NCBI RefSeq assembly: GCF_000732925.1
Contig: NZ_CP008953.1
Span: 1,860,001-1,924,000 of the forward strand
DNA: 64,000 bases
Source: Amycolatopsis japonica
GTDB taxonomy: Bacteria > Actinomycetota > Actinomycetes > Mycobacteriales > Pseudonocardiaceae
Direction of reading: 5' to 3'
Below, one piece after another: positions 25,434 through 33,044 of the stretch (position 1 is its first letter; the number at the start of each line of letters is the position of its first letter). The notes beneath the pieces are model-generated. The model ran no database searches and had not been told where the DNA came from. It worked only from the letters and a program-made list of their open reading frames with translations. The translations under genes and the position numbers were made by a program.

Positions 25434-26453
25434 TCAGCGGCGCCGCAGCGACGCGTCGAGCAGCGCGGGCGGGGTGTCGTGTTTCTCCTCGGGGGCGAGG
25501 TCGGTGCCCGGGGCGACGATCTCGTCGATCGCGTCGAGGACGTCGGACGGCAGCACCGTGTCCGCGGCGGCGAGTTGCGACTCGAGGTGTTCCAGCGTGC
25601 GGGGCCCGATGATCGCGCTCGTCACACCCGGATGCGCGACGACGAAGCCGAGCGCGAGCTGGATCAGGCTCAGTCCCGCCTGGTCGGCGACCTTGGCCAG
25701 CCGTTCTACGGCCTCCAGCCGGGTCCGGTTGACCTGCCGGGTCAGGTCGAAACGCTGCGGCAGGACGGCCGAACGGTTCGTGTTGATCTCGCGGCCTTCC
25801 CGGACCGCGCCGGAAAGCCAGCCGGACGCCAGCGGGCTCCACGCCAGCACGCCCATCCCGTACTCCTCGGTCACCGGCAGCACATGCGTTTCGATGCCGC
25901 GCTGCAGGATCGAGTAGCCGGGCTGCTCGGTGACGTACCGGCTCAGCCGGTGCTCGCGAGCGGCCCACTGGGCCTGCACGATGCGATACGCGGGGAACGT
26001 CGACGAACCGAAGTAACGGATCTTCCCCGCGCGCTGAAGATCCGTGAGCGCGGAAAGGGTTTCCTCGTCGCTGGTCTTCGGGTCCCAGCGATGGACCTGG
26101 TAGAGATCGACGTGGTCGACCCCGAGGCGGCGCAGGCTGTTGTCCAGTTCGGTGATCAGCCAGCGGCGAGAAGCGCCCTGGTGGTTGCGCTCTTCGCCCA
26201 TCGGCATGCTCGCCTTCGTGGCCAGCACGATGTCTTCGCGACGGCCGGCGATGGCCTTCCCGACCATCGTCTCCGACTCGCCGGCGCTGTACATGTCGGC
26301 GGTGTCGATGAGATTGACGCCGCCCGCCAGCGCGGCGTCGACGATGGCCGTGGCCTCGTCCTGGGTGGTGCGCCCGATCGCGCCGAAGTTCATCGCGCCC
26401 AGCGCGAGAGTGCTGACCTGCACACCGGTCCTGCCCAAGGTGCGGTACTGCAT
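25434..26453 (-). CDS. aldo-keto reductase
   Basis: A 339-residue aldo-keto reductase of the YhdN/AKR11-like group. MQYRTLGRTGVQVSTLALGAMNFG opens the barrel; DTADMYSAGESE holds the catalytic Asp and Tyr, LATKASMP the Lys and YQVHRWDP the His. The ATG at 26453 is preferred because GGAGG lies 8 bases upstream; an ATG at 26468 lacks one. It is divergent to a TetR gene with a strong dyad in between, suggesting induction by an aldehyde or quinone-like stress. Substrate unknown. Confidence 0.8.
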   Translation of the reverse strand: MQYRTLGRTGVQVSTLALGAMNFGAIGRTTQDEATAIVDAALAGGVNLIDTADMYSAGESETMVGKAIAGRREDIVLATKASMPMGEERNHQGASRRWLITELDNSLRRLGVDHVDLYQVHRWDPKTSDEETLSALTDLQRAGKIRYFGSSTFPAYRIVQAQWAAREHRLSRYVTEQPGYSILQRGIETHVLPVTEEYGMGVLAWSPLASGWLSGAVREGREINTNRSAVLPQRFDLTRQVNRTRLEAVERLAKVADQAGLSLIQLALGFVVAHPGVTSAIIGPRTLEHLESQLAAADTVLPSDVLDAIDEIVAPGTDLAPEEKHDTPPALLDASLRRR

Positions 26454-26483
26454 GACGAGGTCCTCCATGGCAAGATGAGCAAG

Positions 26484-26522
26484 CGGAACGTTGCTCCGCT
26501 AACGATACGGAGCACTGTTCCG
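26484..26522. promoter_or_regulatory. TetR-type operator between aldo-keto reductase and tetR
   Basis: CGGAACGTTGCTCCG (26484-26498) and CGGAGCACTGTTCCG (26508-26522) form an inverted repeat matching at 13 of 15 positions, 9 bases apart. It lies centrally between the divergent starts, as expected for a repressor that controls both genes. Confidence 0.7.
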
Positions 26523-26549
26523 TTTGGCAAGCTCGTGGAGGAGTGCGTG

Positions 26550-27116
26550 ATGAGTGACGAGGGCACCAAGGCCAAACGCGCCGACGCCCGGCGCAACGAG
26601 AAGACCCTGCTCGACGCCGCCGCGGCCGTCTTCGTCACGTCAGGCGTCGAGGCGCCGGTCCGCGACATCGCGGCCAAGGCGGGCGTCGGGATGGGCACGA
26701 TCTATCGCCATTTCCCGACCAGGGCCGATCTCATCATCGCCGTCTACCGGCATCAGGTCGACGCGTGCGCCGAAGCCGGACCGGAACTGCTGGCGTCGAG
26801 CGATTCCCCGTACGAGGCGTTGCGGCGCTGGATCGACCTCTTCGTCGACTTCCTGGTCACCAAACACGGTCTGGCGGCGGTACTGCAGTCGGACAACGCC
26901 GGGTTCGAGACGCTGCACGCCTACTTCCTCGACACCCTCCTGCCGGTGTGCGCCCGCTTGCTCGACGCGGCGGCGGAGGCGGGCGAGATCCGTTCCGATC
27001 TGCAGGCGCTCGAAGTCATGCGCGGCGTCGGGAACCTCTGTATCGGCGCCGAAAACGACCCGCGCTACAACGCGCGCAAGATGGTCGAGGTCCTCATCGC
27101 GGGCCTCAGGACCTAG
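26550..27116 (+). CDS. TetR family regulator
   Basis: A 188-residue TetR protein. The helix-turn-helix APVRDIAAKAGVGMGTIYRHF is at about 35-55 and is followed by a C-terminal domain with AGFETLHAYFLDTLLPVCARLL, the SBDH-like group often paired with aldo-keto reductases. GGAGGAG at 26537-26543 precedes the ATG. It probably represses the divergent reductase gene through the dyad at 26484-26522. Confidence 0.82.
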   Translation: MSDEGTKAKRADARRNEKTLLDAAAAVFVTSGVEAPVRDIAAKAGVGMGTIYRHFPTRADLIIAVYRHQVDACAEAGPELLASSDSPYEALRRWIDLFVDFLVTKHGLAAVLQSDNAGFETLHAYFLDTLLPVCARLLDAAAEAGEIRSDLQALEVMRGVGNLCIGAENDPRYNARKMVEVLIAGLRT

Positions 27117-27173
27117 GTCCCCTTCTCACCCGAATCCATGGCGACGGCCCATTCCGCGCGCTACAACTCGGTT

Positions 27174-28391
27174 ATGGGACGTACACGGTGTTGTGTGGTG
27201 GGGGGCGGTCCGGCGGGGATGGTGCTCGGACTCCTGTTGGCGCGGGCCGGGGTCGAGGTCACCGTTCTCGAAAAGCACAAGGACTTCTTCCGTGATTTCC
27301 GCGGTGACACGGTGCATCCGCCGACGTTGATGTTGCTCGACGAACTCGGGCTCGGCGAACGCTTCGCGGAATTGCCTTCGCGGCGGCTGGAGAAGATGCG
27401 GATGCTGATCGGCGACGCGACCATCGTCGCCGCCGATTTCAGCCGGATTCCCGGGCCGCACAAGTACATCTCGATGGTCCCGCAATGGGATTTCCTGAAT
27501 CTGCTCGCCGAAGCCGCGGCCGAGGAGCCCACGTTCACCCTGGAGATGGGTGCTGAGGTGCTCGGCCTGCGCGAAGGTGGCGGCGTGCGCTATCGCGATG
27601 CCGACGGTGAGGAGCGGGAACTGGCGGCGTCGCTCGTGGTCGGCTGCGACGGCCGGGACTCGCTGATCCGCGCGGAGGCGGGGCTCGTGCCGAAGGAGTA
27701 CGAGGTGCCGATGGACGTCTGGTGGGTCCGGGTGCCGAAACTCGAGGACACCGGCAAAGAGGCCCAGGTGTTCGGCCGCTTCGAAGGCGGCCTCGCGGGC
27801 GTGACCATGGACCGCGGCGACTACTTCCAGACCTCGTACCTGATCCGGAAGGGACAGGACGCCGCGCAACGGGCCGAAGGGATCGAGAAGTTCCGGGAGC
27901 GGATCGGCGGCCTGTTCGGCTGGAACGACGAGCAGCTGAGCGAGATCCGCGGCTGGGACGACGTCAAACTGCTGAACGTGCGGATGTCCAAGCTTCCGCA
28001 CTGGTACTCGGACCGCGTGCTCTGCATCGGTGACGCCGCGCACGCGATGTCACCGGTCGGCGGGATGGGCGTCAACATCGCGGTGCAGGACGCCGTGGCG
28101 GCCGCGCGGATCCTCGCCGCCCCGCTGCTGCGCGGGACGCTGACCGCCCGGGACCTCGCCCGCGTGCAGCGCCGGCGGGCCGTGGCCGTCACGCTCGCCC
28201 AGAAGCAGCAATTGGAGGAGCACAAGATGCTCATCGAACCCGCTCTGGACGGGACTTTGAACGAGCGGACGGTGCCGCTTCCGCTCCGCATTTCGGACCG
28301 GTTCCCGCAGCTCACCGCACTCGCGGCGTTCATGGGCGGCATCGGCCCCCTCCGCGAGAAGACCCCGGCCTTCGCCCGCCGAGGCTCATAA
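27174..28391 (+). CDS. FAD-dependent aromatic monooxygenase
   Basis: A 405-residue class A flavoprotein hydroxylase. It has the GGGPAGMVLGLLLARAG dinucleotide fold, the LVVGCDGRDSLIR (DG) motif and the second FAD motif CIGDAAHAMSPVGGMGVNIAVQD. The ATG at 27174 is chosen because it directly precedes the FAD fold; an ATG at 27138 adds 12 residues, and neither has a clear ribosome site. Such enzymes hydroxylate aromatic rings. The neighbouring pca operon makes an aromatic substrate plausible, but the exact one is unknown. Confidence 0.8.
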   Translation: MGRTRCCVVGGGPAGMVLGLLLARAGVEVTVLEKHKDFFRDFRGDTVHPPTLMLLDELGLGERFAELPSRRLEKMRMLIGDATIVAADFSRIPGPHKYISMVPQWDFLNLLAEAAAEEPTFTLEMGAEVLGLREGGGVRYRDADGEERELAASLVVGCDGRDSLIRAEAGLVPKEYEVPMDVWWVRVPKLEDTGKEAQVFGRFEGGLAGVTMDRGDYFQTSYLIRKGQDAAQRAEGIEKFRERIGGLFGWNDEQLSEIRGWDDVKLLNVRMSKLPHWYSDRVLCIGDAAHAMSPVGGMGVNIAVQDAVAAARILAAPLLRGTLTARDLARVQRRRAVAVTLAQKQQLEEHKMLIEPALDGTLNERTVPLPLRISDRFPQLTALAAFMGGIGPLREKTPAFARRGS

Positions 28392-28398
28392 TGGAGGC

Positions 28399-29499
28399 GT
28401 GAGCGATCCACTGGCCGGCTTCGTCGGCTTCGCGGAGACATTGCGCGAAGCCGGTTTGCCGTGTGACGCACACCGAACCCAGGCGTATCTCGAGGCAGTC
28501 GGCGCCATCGACCTTGTGGATCCGGAACAGCTGTACTGGGCCGGACGGCTGACGCTGTGCGCGGATCCCGACGACATCCCGCGCTACGACGCCGCGTTCG
28601 ACGGCTGGTTCACCGAAAAGGAAGCCGCACCGCGGCGGCGAAGCCGGGAAGTGGCGCCGAAGCGAGCCAGGATCGCGACGCTCGCGCACGCGGGCCAGGG
28701 CGAATCCGGCGCGGAACCCGACGAACTCCGCGTGGCGGCGAGCGACGAGGAGCTCCTGCGCCACCGAGACCTCGCCGAGCTGAGCGTCGCCGAACGCGCT
28801 CACCTGCGGGAGCTGCTCGCGAAATTACGTCCGGCGCTCCCGCCGCGCTCGTCACCGCGCCGTCGCGCCGCCCGGCGGGGCGCACTCGACCCGTCGCGCA
28901 CGCTCCGGGCGATGCTGGCCGGCGGCGGCGAGCCCGTCCGCCTGGCGTATCGGCGACGGAGCACCAAACCGCGCCGCCTCGTCCTCCTGATCGACGTTTC
29001 CGGTTCGATGGGGCCGTATGCCGACGCGCTGTTGCGGTTCGCGCACGTCGTCGCCCGGCGCGCCCCCGGCCGGGTCGAGGTGTTCACGCTGGGCACCCGG
29101 CTCACCAGGGTCTCCCGCCAGCTCCGGCTGCGCGATCCCGAGCACGCGATGCTCGCCGCGGCCGCCGCGGTCCCCGATTTCGCGGGCGGGACCCGGCTCG
29201 GCGAGACCCTGCGGGCGTTCCTCGGCCGGTGGGGACAACGCGGCGTGGCCAGGCGATCCGTGGTCACCGTGTTCTCCGACGGCTGGGAACGGGGCGACAC
29301 CGCCCTGCTCGGCGAGCAGCTCGCCAGGCTGCGGCGGTTCGCGCACGTCGTATTCTGGGTGAATCCGCACGCGGGGCGGGCGGGTTACGCTCCCGTGCAG
29401 TCCGGCATCGTGGCCGCGCTCCCGTACCTCGATCGGCTGCTCGCCGGGCACAGCTTGGCCACCTTGGAACGACTTCTCGTGGAGATCGCCGATGCGTGA
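28399..29499 (+). CDS. VWA-domain protein, CoxE-like
   Basis: A 366-residue protein with an Arg-rich linker and a C-terminal von Willebrand A domain whose MIDAS begins DVSGSMGPY (about 200-208), with VTVFSDGWERGD further on. CoxE proteins work with the MoxR ATPase CoxD in maturing molybdenum hydroxylases. The GTG at 28399 has GGAGG only one base upstream, an unusually short spacing. It overlaps xdhC by 8 bases, consistent with a maturation operon. Confidence 0.82.
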   Translation: MSDPLAGFVGFAETLREAGLPCDAHRTQAYLEAVGAIDLVDPEQLYWAGRLTLCADPDDIPRYDAAFDGWFTEKEAAPRRRSREVAPKRARIATLAHAGQGESGAEPDELRVAASDEELLRHRDLAELSVAERAHLRELLAKLRPALPPRSSPRRRAARRGALDPSRTLRAMLAGGGEPVRLAYRRRSTKPRRLVLLIDVSGSMGPYADALLRFAHVVARRAPGRVEVFTLGTRLTRVSRQLRLRDPEHAMLAAAAAVPDFAGGTRLGETLRAFLGRWGQRGVARRSVVTVFSDGWERGDTALLGEQLARLRRFAHVVFWVNPHAGRAGYAPVQSGIVAALPYLDRLLAGHSLATLERLLVEIADA

Positions 29500-30604
29500 C
29501 GTACTGGACGAACTGCACCGCCGCTGGGCGGCAGGCGAGACGGTGGGGGTCGGCACGGTGGTGGCGACGTTCTCGTCGGCGCCGCGAAGCCCCGGCGCGG
29601 CGATGCTCGTCGCCCCGGACGGCACGGTCACCGGCAGTGTCTCCGGCGGCTGCGTCGAAGGTGCCGTCTACGAACTCGCGCAGCAGGTGGTCGCCGAACG
29701 CTCGCCCGTGTTGCAGCGCTACGGCGTTTCCGACGACGACGCGTTCGCCGTCGGGCTGACCTGCGGCGGGATCATCGACATCTACGTCCAGCACATCGAC
29801 CGCGACTCGATGCCCGAGCTCGGCGACGTCGTCGAATCGGTCCACAGTGGACAGCCGGTCGCCGTGGTCACGGTGATCGAGCACGAACGCGAGGGCATGG
29901 TCGGGGAGCACCTGATCGTCTGGCCGGATCGCGTCGCCGGTTCGCTCGGTTCGTCGCGGATGGACGACGCGGTCGTCGACGACGCGCGCGGCATGCTCGC
30001 CGGCGGCCGCACCGGCACGCTGCACTACGGGCCGGACGGGCAGCGGCGCGGCGAGGGGATGACGGTCTTCGTCAACTCCTTCGAGCCGCCCGCGCGCTTG
30101 CTGGTCTTCGGCGCGATCGACTTCGCGGCCGCGATGGCGAAGATGGGCGCGTACCTCGGCTACCAGGTCACGGTCTGCGACGCGCGGCCCGTCTTCGCGA
30201 CGAAGAGCCGCTTCCCGGACGCGCACGAGGTCGTCGTCGACTGGCCGCATCGCTATCTCAAGGCGGAAGCCGAAGCGGGCCGGGTCGACGGCCGCACCGC
30301 GATCGCCGTGCTCACCCACGACCCGAAGTTCGACGTGCCGCTGCTGGAGGTCGCGTTGCGTCTCGACGTCGGCTATGTCGGCGCGATGGGTTCACGCAAG
30401 ACCCACGACGACCGGTTCGCGCGGCTTCGCGAAGCCGGGGTCACCGAGGCGGAACTCGAACGGCTGTCTTCGCCGATCGGGCTCGACCTCGGCGCGCGGA
30501 CCCCGGAGGAGACCGCGGTGTCGATCGCGGCGGAGATCATCGCGCTGCGCTGGAGCGGTTCGGGATCGCGGCTCGCCGAACTCAGCGGCCGGATCCACGG
30601 CTGA
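29492..30604 (+). CDS. xdhC: XdhC/CoxF family maturation protein
   Basis: A 370-residue XdhC-type protein that binds and sulphurates the molybdenum cofactor before its insertion into xanthine-dehydrogenase-type enzymes. The N-terminal domain has SSAPRSPGAAMLV and GSVSGGCVEGAV with the conserved Cys. The C-terminal Rossmann-like domain has LVFGAIDFAAAMAKMG, VCDARPVFA and VGYVGAMGSRKTHDDR. Its 3' end overlaps the convergent Lrp gene by 23 bases. Confidence 0.85.
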   Translation: MRDVLDELHRRWAAGETVGVGTVVATFSSAPRSPGAAMLVAPDGTVTGSVSGGCVEGAVYELAQQVVAERSPVLQRYGVSDDDAFAVGLTCGGIIDIYVQHIDRDSMPELGDVVESVHSGQPVAVVTVIEHEREGMVGEHLIVWPDRVAGSLGSSRMDDAVVDDARGMLAGGRTGTLHYGPDGQRRGEGMTVFVNSFEPPARLLVFGAIDFAAAMAKMGAYLGYQVTVCDARPVFATKSRFPDAHEVVVDWPHRYLKAEAEAGRVDGRTAIAVLTHDPKFDVPLLEVALRLDVGYVGAMGSRKTHDDRFARLREAGVTEAELERLSSPIGLDLGARTPEETAVSIAAEIIALRWSGSGSRLAELSGRIHG

Positions 30605-31076
30605 CGCCGGGCACCGGGACCGCCTGGCTCGACTTGACCACCTCGAAGGCGGGCAGGGTTTCGAACCGTTTGACGTGCTCGTCGAACAGTTTCCTGGACA
30701 GGTACCGGCTCGCCTTGAGATCCGGGGTGAGCAGCACGACGACGTAGTCCCACTGCCCGACGATGCTGTAGCAGTGCTGCACGCGAGGCTCGGTCAGCAT
30801 GCGCTCGCGGAAGGCCGCGTGGCTTTTCTCGTCGTCGTCGGTCAGTGCGACCAGGATGACCGACGTCATCCCCGCGCCGAGCGCTTCCGGATCGAGCACG
30901 GCGACCTCGGCGCGGATCACGCCCTCGGCGCGCAGCCGGGTCAGTCTTCGCTGGACCGCGCTGGGGGAGAGGCCGACGGCGTCGCCCAAGTCGTGCAGGG
31001 GACGGGCCGCGTCGGCCTGGACGAGGTCGAGCAGCAAGTGGTCGAGTTCGTCGAGAGGCACGCAAGAATCTTGCAT
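30582..31076 (-). CDS. Lrp/AsnC family regulator
   Basis: A 164-residue Lrp-type protein. The helix-turn-helix PLHDLGDAVGLSPSAVQRRL lies near residues 27-46 and is followed by an effector-binding RAM domain with CYSIVGQWDYVVVLL. The ATG at 31076 has no ribosome site, and the transcript may be leaderless. The divergent gene encodes a PLP-dependent lyase, its probable target. The stop lies inside xdhC, giving a 23-base antisense overlap. Confidence 0.83.
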   Translation of the reverse strand: MQDSCVPLDELDHLLLDLVQADAARPLHDLGDAVGLSPSAVQRRLTRLRAEGVIRAEVAVLDPEALGAGMTSVILVALTDDDEKSHAAFRERMLTEPRVQHCYSIVGQWDYVVVLLTPDLKASRYLSRKLFDEHVKRFETLPAFEVVKSSQAVPVPGVSRGSGR

Positions 31077-31131
31077 GCGGGCGGGAAAATTTACAATCGA
31101 CGTGATCGGCTTCCGGCCTAGCTTGAGTGTC

Positions 31132-32052
31132 ATGGACCTGAAGCTGGACAACGTCGCCGAGGCGGCGAAGGTGATCGACCCCGTTTTCCTCGACTCCCCG
31201 CAGTACAGCGACGAACAGCTGAACGGACGGCTCGGCCGGCACGTGCTGGTGAAGATCGAAACGCTGAACCCGTTGCGCAGCTTCAAAGGCCGCGGCGCGG
31301 ACTACTTCGCCGCCGGGCTGGAGCCGGGCACCACGATGGTGTGCGGGACCAGCGGCAACTTCGGGCAGGCCGTCGCGTTCGCCGCCAGGAAGCACGATCT
31401 GCGGGCCGAGGTGTTCGTCCCCGCCGACATCTCCCCGGTCAAACTGCGGCGGATGAAGACGCTGGGCGCGCGGGTGCGCCGGGTCGAGGGCGAGGCGAAG
31501 ACCGCCGCGGCCGCCTTCGCCGCCGAAGCCCCCGACCGTGTCTTCGTGGTCGACGGCCGGGAGCCCGCGATCTCCGAAGGCGCGGGCACGATCGGGCTGG
31601 AACTCGCGCGGGAAGACGGGATCGACACCGTCGTGCTCCCGGTCGGCGACGGCGCGCTGATCGCCGGGGTCGCGCTGTGGCTCAAGGCGCATACGCCGGA
31701 CGTCCGGATCGTCGGCGTCGGGACCACGTCGGCACCCGCGATGGCGAAGAGCTGGCTGGCGGGTGAGCCGATCACCGTCGACCGGGCCGACTCGTTCGCC
31801 GGCGGTATCTCGATCCGCACGCCGGAACCCGAATCCATCCGGCGGCTGCGGTCGCTCGTGGACGATTTCGTGCTGGTCGGGAACGACGATCTGCGGGCGG
31901 CCATGCGGCTGGGCGCGGAAACTCTCGGCGTCCTCCCGGAACCCGCCGGCGCCGCGGGCCTGGCCGCGCTGACCGTGCACGACATCCCGGGGGACCGGGT
32001 CGCCACCGTGATCACCGGTGCGAACGCCCCCTTGCCGACGGCGTGGTCGTGA
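31132..32052 (+). CDS. PLP-dependent threonine/serine dehydratase-like lyase
   Basis: A 306-residue fold-type II PLP enzyme. The Schiff-base lysine is in LRSFKGRGAD (about residue 52), the phosphate/substrate loop is CGTSGNFGQAVAFAARK, and the glycine-rich PLP site appears as PVGDGALIAG. It matches short catabolic threonine ammonia-lyases without the C-terminal ACT regulatory domains. Divergent from an Lrp regulator, so amino-acid-responsive control is likely. The exact amino acid is not determined. Confidence 0.8.
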   Translation: MDLKLDNVAEAAKVIDPVFLDSPQYSDEQLNGRLGRHVLVKIETLNPLRSFKGRGADYFAAGLEPGTTMVCGTSGNFGQAVAFAARKHDLRAEVFVPADISPVKLRRMKTLGARVRRVEGEAKTAAAAFAAEAPDRVFVVDGREPAISEGAGTIGLELAREDGIDTVVLPVGDGALIAGVALWLKAHTPDVRIVGVGTTSAPAMAKSWLAGEPITVDRADSFAGGISIRTPEPESIRRLRSLVDDFVLVGNDDLRAAMRLGAETLGVLPEPAGAAGLAALTVHDIPGDRVATVITGANAPLPTAWS

Positions 32053-32096
32053 GTGGCGTTTCGGGTTGGGCACAGGCGCGGCGTGATTGAAGGCGT

Positions 32097-32255
32097 GACT
32101 CGCGTGATCCTGGGCGCGACTCGCGTGACTGGATGGACGACACACGTGATCAGACGGACGACACGTGTGTCTGGACGGCCGACTCGCGGTGGAGGCTTCG
32201 CCGCGGTCGTGTCGTCCATCTGGTCACGCGTGTCGCCCGTCGGATCACACGTGTC
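32097..32255. repeat. 21-base-period repeat array A (forward and inverted blocks)
   Basis: Five forward units (GACTCGCGTG, GACTCGCGTG, GACACACGTG, GACACGTGTG, GACTCGCGGT) start at 32097, 32118, 32139, 32160 and 32181, exactly 21 bases apart. Three reverse-oriented units then start at 32204, 32225 and 32246 at the same period (CACGCGTGTC type). The whole forms an imperfect long palindrome centred near 32197. It occupies the gap 32053-32513, where I see no gene. Two further arrays are at 54708 and 61399. Confidence 0.8.
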
Positions 32256-32513
32256 GTCCGTTCAAACCCGCTGTACCGAATGGACACTCGCGCTTTCTCC
32301 GCATCTGCGCCCTTTCCTCTTTCCAGGCAACGCATCTGCGGATCCGTTCGCGAGTCACCCCCTGGTGGGGGTTGCCCTGGCAGGAGTGACGTAGCACGCT
32401 CGACTGTGAGTCCGATCACGGTCGTTCCGGGGTCGGTCCGTGACAACCGAATGACCGGCCGCTCCCGAACGACCCCGGATCAGCGCGGGGTTTCTCTTGC
32501 TTTTGGAGGCCTG

Positions 32514-33044
32514 ATGCGCATCACCGTCACCGTCGACGGCACCAGCTACACAGACGACGTCGAGCCCCGGACCCTCCTCGTGCATCATCTGCGCGAACGG
32601 CTCGGGAAGGTAGGCACCGTGGTCGGTTGCGACACCAGCAACTGCGGCGCCTGCACCGTCCACCTCGACGGGCACAGCGTGAAATCCTGTTCGGTGCTCG
32701 CGGTCCAGGCCGACGGCTGCGAGGTCACCACGATCGAGGGACTCGCCCGCGACGGTGAACTCCACCCGGTGCAGAAGGCCTTCCACGAGAACCACGCGCT
32801 CCAGTGCGGTTTCTGCACGCCCGGCATGATCATGCAGTCGATCGACCTGCTCGCCGACAATCCAGACCCCGACGAGAAGGCCGTCCGCGAAGGACTCGAA
32901 GGCAACCTGTGCCGGTGCACGGGCTACCAGAACATCGTCCGCGCGGTCCGCGACGCCGCCCACGAGATGCGGCCCGGCGCCGGTCCCGAAGCCGAGCGGC
33001 TCGCCTCGGACACCGCCTCCCGTGTCGGCGCGGGTGGTGAGTGA
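32514..33044 (+). CDS. molybdenum hydroxylase, 2Fe-2S small subunit (CoxS-like)
   Basis: A 176-residue iron-sulphur subunit. The plant-type 2Fe-2S site is CDTSNCGAC with a fourth Cys in VKSC (about 39-59); the second cluster is CGFCTPGM (about 97-104) and CRCTGY (about 132-137). GGAGG at 32505-32509 sets the ATG. It passes electrons from the Mo centre to FAD. It begins a coxS-coxL-coxM-coxG order, whereas many CO dehydrogenases are M-S-L. Confidence 0.9.
   Translation: MRITVTVDGTSYTDDVEPRTLLVHHLRERLGKVGTVVGCDTSNCGACTVHLDGHSVKSCSVLAVQADGCEVTTIEGLARDGELHPVQKAFHENHALQCGFCTPGMIMQSIDLLADNPDPDEKAVREGLEGNLCRCTGYQNIVRAVRDAAHEMRPGAGPEAERLASDTASRVGAGGE

Noticed and set aside
32097-32255. CRISPR array
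   Set aside because: Units are about 10 bases with 11-base spacers, orientation flips midway, and no cas genes are present.
32053-32394. Open frames through array A giving heptapeptide repeats such as TTRVSGR
   Set aside because: A 21-base period gives 7-residue repeats in every frame on both strands; similar open frames occur at arrays B and C. There is no ribosome site or conserved start, so these are not supported as proteins.
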